A stretch of DNA of 64,000 nucleotides from Niastella vici (GCF_002077945.1 NZ_LVYD01000061.1:50663-114662); one strand, 5' to 3'; positions 1-9,432 are shown, counted from the stretch's first letter. Program-made: numbers and translations. The notes: generated by a model from the letters alone, not told the origin.

Positions 1-2318
1 GGAGGCAGCACTATAATTTCGATCTGCACGGCTGATTTATTCCATTGACCTTCGGCATTGGTGTTTTTTACCCTGAAAGTGTAGGTGCCTTCGGAAAGAT
101 GGCTATAAACTACTTTTCTTGTATTGCCGCAATAGATCCAGTCTTTATCCGAACCCTGCATATAATAGGCATATTGAATTTTATCAGGGGCAGAATATTC
201 CAGCGCTGCAAACTCAAATGAAAGAACCGCTTTATTATAAGGGATCCTGATGAGCTCAATACGATTGAAATTCGTTTGGGTTTCAAGCTCAGCATCCTTT
301 TCAAGAGAAGTGTTGGCAACTTTCACATCTGTTAAATAAATTTCCGGATTGCCGTTGGCTGCGGCGATGCTTTCGGGGCGGAACAAAGAAAATCCCTTAA
401 TACCACCAAAAGCAAATTCGCCGGAACGTAATTTTAATGCAGCATGATAATTGAACTGGTTGCTTTGCAATCCATCGCCCTGATAATAGTTCTTGAAGGT
501 TTTGTTTTTAGGATTGAATTTGGCAATGCCATTAAAAGTGCTCATCCACAAATTACCTGCTGCATCTTCTAAAATGGTTAATATAGAATTGCTGCAAAGT
601 CCTTCATCTGTAGTATAGCGGGCAATGATCTTTCCCTGCTTTCTATCGAACAGGATCAATCCCCCTCCTTCCGTACCCACCCAGAAGTTACCTGCGCGGT
701 CTTCCATTATAACACTAACCGGTTTACCAATGAAATAAGAAAGATGTTTTTTGCCGGCTTTATCAATTTGAACCAGGTGGTTTATGCCGCCTCCCCAAAA
801 AACATTGCTCCTGTCTTCCCTCAATACATACAGATCTTTAAGCCTGCCATCAAACAATTCAAAAACGCCCTTTTGCCTGTTCAGTTTGAACAGGCCGTAT
901 TGCTGGGCGCTTAGCCAGATTTTTTTCTCCCCATCTTCAAGAAGGTTCGGGCCTATAGGATGAAAAGTAAGGGTAGTGTTATCAGGATCAACACAGCTAT
1001 AATGCTCAAACTTTCCGTTGTTGTAACGATTTACGCCTCCCCGGTAAGTGGTTATCCAGATGTTATTTTGAAAATCTGACTGAATGTCGGTAACAAAATT
1101 GTCGCTTAATGAATAGGGATCCCCACTGTCGTGGCGGTAATTGGTAAAGGAGTTCAATGTCCTGTTCCAGATACTGAGTCCGCCACCATCTGTGCCAATC
1201 CACAAATCATTGTTGGGTGCTTCGTAAAACGATAAAATATAATTGCTGATCAGCGTATTGGTTGTGGCAGGATTGGAAACAATATTTTGAAAACGATCTT
1301 TACTGGGATCAATAACATTGATGCCGCCTCTTAAAGTGCCAATCCATTTTCTTGATTGTCTGTCAATCCAAATAGAATAGACAGCATTGCTTGATAACGA
1401 ATTAGGCTCTCTTGTACTCGATAAAAATTGTGCTTCATCCGTTTCTGTATTTAAGATAACAACGCCACCGCCATTTGTTGCAATCCACAATTCATTGTTT
1501 TTACCTACAGTGATCCCTGAAACAGTATTGTAGTTTAATTTTTTATTCGCTACATTATATACTTTGTCGAAGGAATTGGAAGCGATGTTGTACCGGAATA
1601 ATCCATCATTCGTTCCTATCCATAAATAACCATTTGCCGCTTCAATACAATTGGCTGATTTGATGGTTGCATTTACCAATTTTGCCTTATTGGTTTTATA
1701 CTCATAAGCATACAAGCCTTTATTTGCGACAAAGAGCCAGACTTTTTTATCATTGCCTGCTTTGACTGAAGTAGCATTATAAGGGGAATTGGCATCGTTC
1801 TCTAATGGTATTCTGTAAGCAATGCTTTGGCCATTTGGGAAAAAAAACAAGCCTTTGTCGGCTGTAGCAACAAACATATTGCCTTGCCCGTCCGCTTCTA
1901 TGTCATTGGTGACCGAATTTAGCGGTTCCACTTTTTTTTCAGGGGTATAATAATAAAGAAATGAAAATTTGTCAGAGATACTTTGGTAAACACATGCGCC
2001 CTGCCTTGTGCCTACCCACAAATTTCCTTTTGCATCTTCACCGATGGTGTTGATCCAGTTGTTAATGAGAGAGCGGTTGTTTTTGAAATTATTTCTGAAG
2101 ATCCTGAATTCATATCCATCATAGCGGTTTAGTCCGTCATAGGTGCCAAACCACATAAAACCATTTTTGTCCTGGTAAATACATCTTACAAAATTGTTCG
2201 ACAAGCCCTGATCGATCCCCAGATAGGCACTCACCCGATAGCCGGCAAAAGAGGTATACGAGGCAAGAAACAGAAAGAACACTACAAAGAAGATATGCTT
2301 TTGAAAAAGCCTTTTCAT
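1..2318 (-). CDS. Hybrid two-component system regulator (N-terminal sensor part, cut by window edge)
   Basis: The reading frame starts at an ATG at 2318 and stays open to the window edge, giving about 772 residues. It begins with a signal peptide (MKRLFQKHIFFVVFFLFLAS) and continues with motifs typical of two-component regulator propeller repeats: DQGLSNNFVRCIYQDKNGFMW, FGTYDGLNRYDGYEF, and DAKGNLWVGT. The last visible residues (TFRVKNTNAEGQWNKSA) are the end of a Y_Y_Y domain. In this family a membrane helix, histidine kinase, receiver and AraC-type DNA-binding domain follow; these lie outside the window. Such proteins sense PUL-derived oligosaccharides in the periplasm and activate PUL promoters. 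It may control the neighbouring GH95 operon or another locus to the left. I checked the frame at the N-terminus and at the edge, not at every codon. Confidence 0.85.
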   Translation of the reverse strand, partial: MKRLFQKHIFFVVFFLFLASYTSFAGYRVSAYLGIDQGLSNNFVRCIYQDKNGFMWFGTYDGLNRYDGYEFRIFRNNFKNNRSLINNWINTIGEDAKGNLWVGTRQGACVYQSISDKFSFLYYYTPEKKVEPLNSVTNDIEADGQGNMFVATADKGLFFFPNGQSIAYRIPLENDANSPYNATSVKAGNDKKVWLFVANKGLYAYEYKTNKAKLVNATIKSANCIEAANGYLWIGTNDGLFRYNIASNSFDKVYNVANKKLNYNTVSGITVGKNNELWIATNGGGVVILNTETDEAQFLSSTREPNSLSSNAVYSIWIDRQSRKWIGTLRGGINVIDPSKDRFQNIVSNPATTNTLISNYILSFYEAPNNDLWIGTDGGGLSIWNRTLNSFTNYRHDSGDPYSLSDNFVTDIQSDFQNNIWITTYRGGVNRYNNGKFEHYSCVDPDNTTLTFHPIGPNLLEDGEKKIWLSAQQYGLFKLNRQKGVFELFDGRLKDLYVLREDRSNVFWGGGINHLVQIDKAGKKHLSYFIGKPVSVIMEDRAGNFWVGTEGGGLILFDRKQGKIIARYTTDEGLCSNSILTILEDAAGNLWMSTFNGIAKFNPKNKTFKNYYQGDGLQSNQFNYHAALKLRSGEFAFGGIKGFSLFRPESIAAANGNPEIYLTDVKVANTSLEKDAELETQTNFNRIELIRIPYNKAVLSFEFAALEYSAPDKIQYAYYMQGSDKDWIYCGNTRKVVYSHLSEGTYTFRVKNTNAEGQWNKSAVQIEIIVLP

Positions 2319-2539
2319 ATATAAGCAGTTGGCAACCGTTTGCAATCATTTTCTCAACCAACAGAACAAAACAATCATTTTTATTGAACGTACTTTCCCT
2401 AACCCAAAGCAGTATCACCAGGCATAAGCCGTTTCCTCAAATTTATCATTTACCTTTTGGGCTTTTGTTGTATTAAAAAGACTTTGTTTTATACAAATCC
2501 GACCATTTTTAGCAAAAACATTAAGAGAAACGACCCGTT

Positions 2540-3553
2540 TTACATATCGATCATTGCCTTTATAACTCCATTGGCAGGATCTAACCATTGCTCAAATTTA
2601 TCCTTAACTTCTTCAAACATCACCCGGTGTGTAATATAAGTGGTTGGATCGACCAGTTTGGCTTTCATAGAACCAATCACCTGCTCAAAATCAGCTCTTG
2701 TTGCATTGCGGCTGCTCATTAATGTAGCTTCTCTTTTGTGAAACTCGGGGTGACTAAAGCATATCTCTCCTTTTTGTAAGCCAATTAAAACATACCTGGC
2801 TCCATGCGCCATATAATTAAAAGCACTGTTGATGGCTTTTAAATTTCCGGTTGCGTCGATAACTACCGTTGGCATATCGCCATATGTTATTTTCTTTAAT
2901 TGCTCCGCAACATGGGGATCAAGGGCATTGACAGTATGAGCCACCTGTATCTTTTCCCTGCAAAATTTCAAACGCGCTACGTTTACATCAAGCGCTATTA
3001 CGTTAGCGCCGGCAATGCGTGCAAACTCCATGGTTCCCAACCCGATTGGCCCGGCCCCTATTACCAACACATATTCTCCGGGGCTTACACCCGCGCGGCG
3101 CACCCCATGTGCGCCAATGGCCAGGGGTTCAACAAGCGCCAGTTCGTCAAAACTTAATCCTTCGCCATGAACAAGAGACCAGGAAGGAACAGACAGATAT
3201 TCTACCATACCCCCATGCTGATGCACCCCACATACTTTTATAGAGCTGCAGCAATTAGGCTTTCCCGACCGGCAGGCAATACATTTGCCACAATTGAAAT
3301 ATGGAATAAAAGTTACAGCCTCGCCAATTTCAAAACCAGGCGCCTCATCAAAGGCGACCAGCTCACCGGCCAGCTCGTGGCCCAGGATGCGGGGATATTC
3401 AAAAAAGGGTTGTGTGCCTTCGTAAGCGTGCAGATCGGTTCCACAAATGCCAATCCGCCTTATTTTTATAATAGCCTGTCCTTTTTGTAATTCCGGTTGT
3501 TCTCCGGTTACATATTCAAACTCTCCGGGCTTTATACATACCAGCGTTCTCAT
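2540..3553 (-). CDS. Zinc-dependent medium-chain dehydrogenase, resembling L-galactonate 5-dehydrogenase (LgoD/YjjN type)
   Basis: The 337-residue protein has the family's catalytic zinc motif (GICGTDLHAYEG and GHELAGE), four closely spaced cysteines for the structural zinc (NCGKCIACRSGKPNCC, residues about 89-105) and an NAD(P)-binding Rossmann motif (VLVIGAGPIGLG, about 160-172). No signal peptide is seen, so it is cytoplasmic. Stretches such as GVHQHGG, FHKREATLMSSRNAT and EPLAIGAHGVRRA match, from memory, the E. coli L-galactonate dehydrogenase group. It lies 42 bp downstream of the GH95 alpha-L-fucosidase gene and is probably co-transcribed with it. A role in oxidising L-fucose- or L-galactose-derived acids is therefore reasonable, but this substrate is inferred. 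Confidence 0.8.
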   Translation of the reverse strand: MRTLVCIKPGEFEYVTGEQPELQKGQAIIKIRRIGICGTDLHAYEGTQPFFEYPRILGHELAGELVAFDEAPGFEIGEAVTFIPYFNCGKCIACRSGKPNCCSSIKVCGVHQHGGMVEYLSVPSWSLVHGEGLSFDELALVEPLAIGAHGVRRAGVSPGEYVLVIGAGPIGLGTMEFARIAGANVIALDVNVARLKFCREKIQVAHTVNALDPHVAEQLKKITYGDMPTVVIDATGNLKAINSAFNYMAHGARYVLIGLQKGEICFSHPEFHKREATLMSSRNATRADFEQVIGSMKAKLVDPTTYITHRVMFEEVKDKFEQWLDPANGVIKAMIDM

Positions 3554-3594
3554 TGAATATAAAGTTGATTATTACATTATTAATTTGATGCAGG

Positions 3595-6114
3595 CTATTT
3601 TACATTTACCTGGTACCCTTTACCTTTTTCGGTGTCAAAAGAAGTTACAAAGCCATAGGCTGTTTTTTGCGAATTTGCTTTCACGCCAATAACTGTTACC
3701 GGTACATTGGTCCTTACAATACACCTGCCGCCACTGAGTGATTTAACAGTAGCTGTTGACAGCCCATTGTTTTTCCATTGTATACTTATTTCAAAATTGC
3801 CCCTGGCTTTCAGGCCGGTGACTTTTCCTTCCTTCCAGGCATGGGGCAGTGCAGGCAGTAAATGTATTTCGCCAAACTGGCTTTGCAGCAGCATCTCGGC
3901 CATACCAGCAGTGCCTGCAAAATTTCCATCGATCTGAAAGGGAGGATGCGCATCAAAGAAATTAGGATAGGTGCCGCCACCGTTGTGCATTTCCGTTCTG
4001 CCGGTATTGGTATAAGTCAATAGCTGACGTATTAAAGTATAGGCATGATCGCCATCGAGCAACCTGGCCCACCAGTTAATTTTCCAGCCTTTGCTCCATC
4101 CGGTGCCGCCATCACCCCGCAGTTCCAGGGTTTTCCTGGCCGCATTAAAAAATTCAGGATTATTGGTAACAGATAACTCTTTGCCAGGATACAAGCCAAA
4201 CAAATGCGACACATGCCGGTGCAGCGGATCGGTTTCTTCAAAATCTTTATACCACTCCTGCAATTGCCCTTTACCGCCAATATGCATGGGATATAACTTT
4301 TTACTTTTTTCCTTTAGTGTATTTCTGAATTCAGCATCAATTCCCAGTACTTCAGAAGCATTTATCAAATTAGCAAACAAATCACGGATGATCGACATAT
4401 CCATGGTGGTGGCAACTGATACCGATTGCTGCGTACCGTTCTTATCTTTGAACTTATTTTCCGGGGAAGTAGAAGGCGCCGTAACAAGATAACCGTCTTT
4501 ATCTTCTACCAGCCAGTCTAATGTAAACAGCCCTGCTTCTTTCATGATGGGATAGGCTTCGGCAAGGAATTTTTTATCTCTGGTAAATGCATAGTGTTCC
4601 CACAAATGCTGGCAAAGCCAGTTACCGCCCATGTACCAGTTAGCCCATACAGGATCACCGGCGCCTACATCTCCCACCGGATTTGATGTACACCAGATCT
4701 CAGAATTATGATGCGCCACCCATCCCCTCGCCTGGTAAAACTCTTTTGCGGTATTGGCGCCTGTTACGGAAAGGTTTTTGATGAAACCAAGTAAAGGCTG
4801 GTGCATCTCCGGCAGGTTGGTTTCCTCCGCCGGCCAGTAATTCATTTGCGTGTTAATATTGATGGTATAGTTCGAACTCCAGGGCGCTCTCAATTCCCTG
4901 TTCCAGATGCCTTGTAAATTAGCCGGCGGCCCGCCGGGTCTTGAGGAAGAGATGAGCAGGTAACGCCCATACTGAAAATACAATGTTTCCAGTGCCGGGT
5001 CATAAGCGCCTTTGGTATAAGCCTGTAAACGTTCATCGGAAGGCAAAGGATTAATTTGGCCTGTAGTTGCAGTGTCTTTTATAGTGAAGGATACGCGATT
5101 AAAATATTTCTGATAATCCTGTATGTGTGCCTGTACTAAAGAAGCATAGGGCAATTTAATGGCATTATTGATGAGGGCAGCAGCAATGGCTTTTTCATCC
5201 TTCCCCGCTTTATCGGGACATTTATCAAAGCCATTAAAGCTGGTAGCTGCTGCTACATACAGCATAACCTCACTGGCGTTTTGCACATGAATACCCAAAG
5301 TGTCAGTAACCACTTTACCATCTTTCGCTATTGCTTTAATGCGGTATTGAAACCGCATGCCATTGCAACCGGTAGTATCTTCATATATAATATGCTCCCT
5401 GTCTTTCGGATTATAATAACTGGGATCTACATGGGCGGGCGCCTTCCCATTTACTAAAAGCTCATTGCTACCATTCACCGATAACTTATAATGCAACTGG
5501 CTTTTGGTCAACACATCAAAATTCAAAGCGCCTTTACGGCCCGATGTTATGCGAATCAACATAATGTTGCCGGGAGCTGCGGTAAAAACTTCCCGCTTAT
5601 ACTCAATACCATCAACAGTAAAACGGGTTATTGCAATGGCCCGTTGCAGATCGAGGTCGCGGTAATAAGCAGATGGAACTGCATTGTGAAAGTTCTGTTT
5701 TATCACCAGGTCGCCCAGGGGCATGTATGATTCGGTAAACAGGCCCTGCATTTTTTTCGTTAGCTGATTGGCTTTTGTATAGTCTTCTTCTTTCAGCAAG
5801 GCTTCCCTTATTTGAGGAAGATAAGCCGGCGCTTCGGAATTGATGTTCCTTTTTACCGGACCGCCACTGTATAAAGTACTTTCATTGAGCTGGATCAATT
5901 CCTCCTCTACCCCGCCGAAGATCATACCGCCAATATGCCCGTTGCCAACGGGCAAGGCTTCTACCCATTGTGTGGCGGGTTTATTGTACCAGAGCTTTAA
6001 AGAAGATTGGGCATTAACGAATGAAGTTGTAATGGAAAGAAAAGCAAAAAACAGGGCATGTTTTTTTCCCGGATGTCGCATTTTCACTGGCAATTTTGGG
6101 TTGAAAATGCTCAA
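3595..6114 (-). CDS. GH95 alpha-L-fucosidase
   Basis: This 839-residue protein has the full length of family GH95, inverting alpha-1,2-L-fucosidases that remove terminal fucose (or L-galactose) from xyloglucan or milk glycans. Family signatures are present: NINTQMNYWPAEETNL near residue 420 (the catalytic asparagines), PSTSPENKF near 551 (general acid Glu) and FQIDGNFAGTAGMAEM near 730 (catalytic Asp). A hydrophobic signal (HALFFAFLSITTSFVNAQ) places it in the periplasm. The annotated ORF start gives an unusual leader before this signal; the ATG at 6081 (MRHPGKKHAL) is the more likely start. It heads a two-gene operon with the zinc dehydrogenase. Its promoter lacks the operator shared by the other PUL units. 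Confidence 0.93.
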   Translation of the reverse strand: MSIFNPKLPVKMRHPGKKHALFFAFLSITTSFVNAQSSLKLWYNKPATQWVEALPVGNGHIGGMIFGGVEEELIQLNESTLYSGGPVKRNINSEAPAYLPQIREALLKEEDYTKANQLTKKMQGLFTESYMPLGDLVIKQNFHNAVPSAYYRDLDLQRAIAITRFTVDGIEYKREVFTAAPGNIMLIRITSGRKGALNFDVLTKSQLHYKLSVNGSNELLVNGKAPAHVDPSYYNPKDREHIIYEDTTGCNGMRFQYRIKAIAKDGKVVTDTLGIHVQNASEVMLYVAAATSFNGFDKCPDKAGKDEKAIAAALINNAIKLPYASLVQAHIQDYQKYFNRVSFTIKDTATTGQINPLPSDERLQAYTKGAYDPALETLYFQYGRYLLISSSRPGGPPANLQGIWNRELRAPWSSNYTININTQMNYWPAEETNLPEMHQPLLGFIKNLSVTGANTAKEFYQARGWVAHHNSEIWCTSNPVGDVGAGDPVWANWYMGGNWLCQHLWEHYAFTRDKKFLAEAYPIMKEAGLFTLDWLVEDKDGYLVTAPSTSPENKFKDKNGTQQSVSVATTMDMSIIRDLFANLINASEVLGIDAEFRNTLKEKSKKLYPMHIGGKGQLQEWYKDFEETDPLHRHVSHLFGLYPGKELSVTNNPEFFNAARKTLELRGDGGTGWSKGWKINWWARLLDGDHAYTLIRQLLTYTNTGRTEMHNGGGTYPNFFDAHPPFQIDGNFAGTAGMAEMLLQSQFGEIHLLPALPHAWKEGKVTGLKARGNFEISIQWKNNGLSTATVKSLSGGRCIVRTNVPVTVIGVKANSQKTAYGFVTSFDTEKGKGYQVNVK

Positions 6115-6204
6115 AAGTAAAAAGATAATAACCTTAAAAAATTACCTAAAATCGACTTTCTATGGTACAATTCCGACTTTTTCAACAACAACCGTTTAAG
6201 GATA

Positions 6205-6212
6205 CAAAATTA
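6205..6212 (-). promoter_or_regulatory. Putative -7 box of the GH95 promoter
   Basis: On the minus strand this reads TAATTTTG, an exact match to the Bacteroidota -7 consensus TAnnTTTG. It would give a leader of roughly 80-115 nt depending on the start used. No convincing TTG at -33 was found, and the box lies just past the terminator hairpin of GH97. Confidence 0.35.
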
Positions 6213-6221
6213 CTTAGAAAA

Positions 6222-6243
6222 GGAAGGAGTAGAAACTCCCTCC
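6222..6243 (-). terminator. Hairpin terminator after GH97
   Basis: GGAAGGAGT (6222-6230) pairs with ACTCCCTCC (6235-6243), one G-T pair, loop of 4. On the minus strand the hairpin is followed by TTTTC. It lies about 140 nt after the GH97 stop and just before the GH95 promoter. Confidence 0.5.
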
Positions 6244-6381
6244 GGATCTGCTTTAAAATTGCTGGTTACCCAACAACTATTAAAACCAACGAAGGTTGCA
6301 ACAAATGCTTTTTCTGGTTTTATAGTGATTAAAAAAATCTGGTTCGAAAGTTTTCGATTCAACGATCTTTCTTTTTAAAAA

Positions 6382-8319
6382 TCACTCAACGACCATTACA
6401 AAACCACTGTTTACTTTCATTGTTATATCGCACTTTTTTTGTGCTGCGGTGTTCAGGGCTGATTTTGAGAACAGTTCTCCCTTTGCACCATCCATAAAAA
6501 GCGTAGCCATGCTTTTCCTGAATATAGTGAGGTCAACACTTATTTTCTTTTCTGTAGTGCCGCCATTAATGCCAGCTATGTACCAACGGTTGCCACTTCT
6601 TCTGGCAACAACAATGTATTTTCCCGGATAGCCGTCTAAAAACATAACGTCATCCCAATAATCGGGAAGGGTTCTTAAAAAATCCTTCACATCATTGGGC
6701 ACCATCGCCATGCCTTCGGGTGAGGTGGCATAATGCTGAACGCCCGACAAAAACAGAACGGATAACGCCAGTTCGAATGCCGACGTAGTTTTTCTTTCGC
6801 AAGGACTGTAGGTAAGCTTATACAGATTCATTGGGGTGAAATCCATAGGATCGTAGATGTTGCGCGCAAATGGCAGCATGCTGCAATGATTCGCCTGCAC
6901 ATTGGCATGCTCCTGGCTAAAGGTTACCATCTCCATTCCTACTACGGCTTCTGTAGTGACCAGGTTTGGGTAAGTTCGATGCCAGCCTCTTGGCAGCGTG
7001 GCGCCATGAAAATTCACCAATAATTTGTATTCCGCTGCATCTTTTAAAATGTCCAGATAATATTTCATCATACTTTGGCCATCACCGCCAAAGAAGTCAA
7101 CTTTAACCCCTTTTATTCCCATACCGCTGATCCTTGAAAACTCCTTTATCCTGGCTTCATGTGTAAGCAGTTTATCTTTGGGATGATAGGGTACGGTATT
7201 CCAGTCGCCCGCGGAGTTATACCATAATAGCAAACCCACATTTTTTCCGGCGGCATAATCGCTCAGCATCTTTATACTATCGTACCCGATCTTTGTATCC
7301 CAGTCGGCATCTATGAGGCAGTATTGCCAGTGCATGTCAGCCGCATAATCGATATACTTTTTTTGTTCGGCGAACGTGATGTAATCATCCTTGCTATTGA
7401 TCCAGCTCCAGCTGGCCTTTCCGGGTTTTACAAATGCGGCATCGTTTAATATAGCTGCCGGCGCCAGATCGGTACCCAGCGTAGATTCCATTATAGTTTT
7501 CAAACTGCCCACTGCAATAATTCTCCAGGGTGTATACCAGGGCTGGTTGTTTACGGGAAGAGATCCGCCCCCGGTAAACACTTCTCTTGGATCGGGCATG
7601 CCAATGCGGTAGACCGGGCTGAGTGAATCATTTACCAGCCTGCTGGCACAATAATGTTCGTCAACCGCCGCTTCTGTGATCAAAGCCCATACCCCATTGG
7701 TTTTAAAAAGCGCCGGGAACACCCAGCCGGCATGAAAGGGCGGCATTGTACCTACGGCAACATCCTGGCTATAATGTTCTTCGTAGCTTGGGTATGTGTG
7801 ATTCCATCCCTCCTTGGCCGCAGACATAGGCTGCAGCCATGCGCTGGCTTTTTTGTTGAAGCAAAAGGAAGATATTTCCTGCTGAATGACCTGTTCTTCC
7901 CCATTGATCCAGGGAAAGAAATAACGGAAAGCCACCCCGTCATTCGATAGCCGGAAAATGATGTCCATCTTCTTCTGTTCATCATTTACAAAAGATACGG
8001 TCAACTGATTCGCCTGGTAATGAATGTTGCTTTTTTTTGCGTTTTGTATCTGGTAGCTATCAAGCACCTGCTTAGGGCCCGCCAGGGTGACCAGCTTCAT
8101 GCGCCGGGTAAAATCGTGCCCTTTCATGAGTACCCCCAACGCCGAAGGTTCAATGACGTTTATGCCCGATTTTTGTACCCCATATTGAATTTCGCCTTCA
8201 GCAGATAACGACACATTTAGCACAATTGACTTATCGGGACTTGCCAGGTTGGCCACCTGCTGTGCCTGCATTCTTATTGCTGTGCACAAAATCAAAAAAA
8301 GAACTAATTTCCTGCCCAT
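6382..8319 (-). CDS. GH97 glycoside hydrolase, retaining type (probable alpha-galactosidase)
   Basis: The 645-residue protein has a signal peptide (LVLFLILCTAIRMQAQQ) and the three GH97 parts: an N-terminal beta-sandwich, a (beta/alpha)8 barrel from about residue 280, and a C-terminal beta-sandwich. The barrel carries GIKGVKVDFFGGDGQ (Asp near 407) and LVTTEAVVGMEM (Glu near 457). In GH97 an Asp at the first position marks the retaining, alpha-galactosidase-like branch, whereas the inverting SusB-type alpha-glucosidases lack it. Calcium-binding glutamates are probable but not mapped. It forms its own transcription unit with the shared PUL operator upstream and a hairpin terminator downstream. 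Its likely job is to remove alpha-linked galactose or a similar sugar from imported oligosaccharides. Confidence 0.88.
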   Translation of the reverse strand: MGRKLVLFLILCTAIRMQAQQVANLASPDKSIVLNVSLSAEGEIQYGVQKSGINVIEPSALGVLMKGHDFTRRMKLVTLAGPKQVLDSYQIQNAKKSNIHYQANQLTVSFVNDEQKKMDIIFRLSNDGVAFRYFFPWINGEEQVIQQEISSFCFNKKASAWLQPMSAAKEGWNHTYPSYEEHYSQDVAVGTMPPFHAGWVFPALFKTNGVWALITEAAVDEHYCASRLVNDSLSPVYRIGMPDPREVFTGGGSLPVNNQPWYTPWRIIAVGSLKTIMESTLGTDLAPAAILNDAAFVKPGKASWSWINSKDDYITFAEQKKYIDYAADMHWQYCLIDADWDTKIGYDSIKMLSDYAAGKNVGLLLWYNSAGDWNTVPYHPKDKLLTHEARIKEFSRISGMGIKGVKVDFFGGDGQSMMKYYLDILKDAAEYKLLVNFHGATLPRGWHRTYPNLVTTEAVVGMEMVTFSQEHANVQANHCSMLPFARNIYDPMDFTPMNLYKLTYSPCERKTTSAFELALSVLFLSGVQHYATSPEGMAMVPNDVKDFLRTLPDYWDDVMFLDGYPGKYIVVARRSGNRWYIAGINGGTTEKKISVDLTIFRKSMATLFMDGAKGELFSKSALNTAAQKKCDITMKVNSGFVMVVE

Positions 8320-8350
8320 CGATTTGAATGTTTGTTTGAATAGAGGTACT

Positions 8351-8419
8351 GTAAAACTATTGCTGTGCAGCGTAGAATATGGCCCTCAAATGTTGCAGAT
8401 GATGGCATGAAATGTTGCA
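8351..8419 (-). promoter_or_regulatory. PUL operator-promoter module, GH97 unit
   Basis: Two direct repeats AAATGTTGCA (plus-strand reading; 8388-8397 and 8410-8419) are spaced 22 bp apart, with ATGGCATG between. After 28 bp comes the -7-like box TAGTTTTAC on the minus strand (8351-8359), 32 bp before the GH97 start codon. The same module recurs at 17221, 21840, 30149 and 43247. It is inferred to be the binding site of the hybrid regulator encoded at 43355-47467. Confidence 0.7.
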
Positions 8420-8533
8420 GAGTTACTATAGAACAAGACATAAGTAACTTTTTATTTTTCATCAGTAGCTTTTTATGCAGTGTCCCTTGCTTATTATGAG
8501 TTATCCCTGCATTTTATAGGGTCTGAAAAAAGA

Positions 8534-8561
8534 ATTGCACCAACCCGAAAGCTGGTGCAAT
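8534..8561 (-). terminator. Rho-independent terminator of the GH31-SusCD operon
   Basis: Perfect 9-bp stem ATTGCACCA (8534-8542) / TGGTGCAAT (8553-8561) with a 10-nt loop. On the minus strand it is followed by TCTTTTTTC. It lies 47 nt after the end of the surface-lipoprotein gene. Confidence 0.8.
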
Positions 8562-8607
8562 ATTGAAATTTTAACATCCGAGGCCTGGCCTCATTACTTA
8601 AACAGCT

Positions 8608-9432
8608 CTAATGTGTGTCGTAATACTGTTTTGTTATATAATTGTAGACGAGCCAGTTATTGGCATCTTTTTTAGCAATAAGTTGCATTGTACTGTCGGT
8701 AAGTGTTTTGACTGTCATTCTTGCATTCCAGTTGGCCACCTGACCACCTTGTGCTTTGTCATGTAAAACCTGGGCATCAATAGTTGCCAACTCATTTGTA
8801 CCTGGGTACAACATGAATTTACCTGTTCCCGACAGGTCAGGAAACATTTTATTATCGGATTTAAAATTTGCATTACCAATCAAATCAAAGGTCATGGTAC
8901 CATAATCGCCTGCAGAAACGCCAGCCCAGGGAATATCTTTAAAGGCAGGGTCCCATTCCCACCCGGTACCACCAAAGTAAAATGGTCCCGTAAAATATTT
9001 ACTCACCCCCTTAGCATCCAGATCCAACACCCATGTTTTCGAATTTCCTAACCCACCGCTGAGTTTAATCCACATTGGGTCGCTTACGGTCTTTTTATCA
9101 ATAGTATTTATAGTTACAAGAGTTGTATCGGCCAGAACAAGACCACCTCCACTTTCAACTCCATACACAAATTTGTAAGTTCCGGGGAAAGGAACATTGG
9201 TAGTATCATTTAATTTTATGGATTGTCCATAAGGAGTAACCCAGTATGGAGTAACATTGGGTGTTAAACTTGTTAAAACAATATCATTAGGATTTGCCGA
9301 TGAAGGCGCTATGGTGAACTTCAGATCACCCTTGTTGGCTAATCCACCCAATTCAAATATTTGGGGCCTGCACGAAGCATACAGCAGTGCTGATCCTAAA
9401 AATGCAAGTACTATTATTAAATTATTTTTCAT
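8608..9432 (-). CDS. Surface lipoprotein in the SusE-like position, function unknown
   Basis: This 274-residue protein has a lipoprotein signal with the lipobox ending in YASC (Cys about residue 21), so it is probably displayed on the outer membrane like SusE/SGBP proteins. An Ig/PKD-like N-terminal part (about 35-110) is followed by a region rich in aromatics and glycines (MWIKLSGGLGNSKTWVLDLD, FGGTGWEWDP), as found in carbohydrate-binding beta-sandwiches of PUL lipoproteins. I recognise no named family. It is the last gene of the GH31-SusC-SusD operon, 31 bp after SusD, followed directly by a terminator. A role as accessory glycan-binding protein for the adjacent SusCD pair is inferred from position. 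Confidence 0.7.
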   Translation of the reverse strand: MKNNLIIVLAFLGSALLYASCRPQIFELGGLANKGDLKFTIAPSSANPNDIVLTSLTPNVTPYWVTPYGQSIKLNDTTNVPFPGTYKFVYGVESGGGLVLADTTLVTINTIDKKTVSDPMWIKLSGGLGNSKTWVLDLDAKGVSKYFTGPFYFGGTGWEWDPAFKDIPWAGVSAGDYGTMTFDLIGNANFKSDNKMFPDLSGTGKFMLYPGTNELATIDAQVLHDKAQGGQVANWNARMTVKTLTDSTMQLIAKKDANNWLVYNYITKQYYDTH

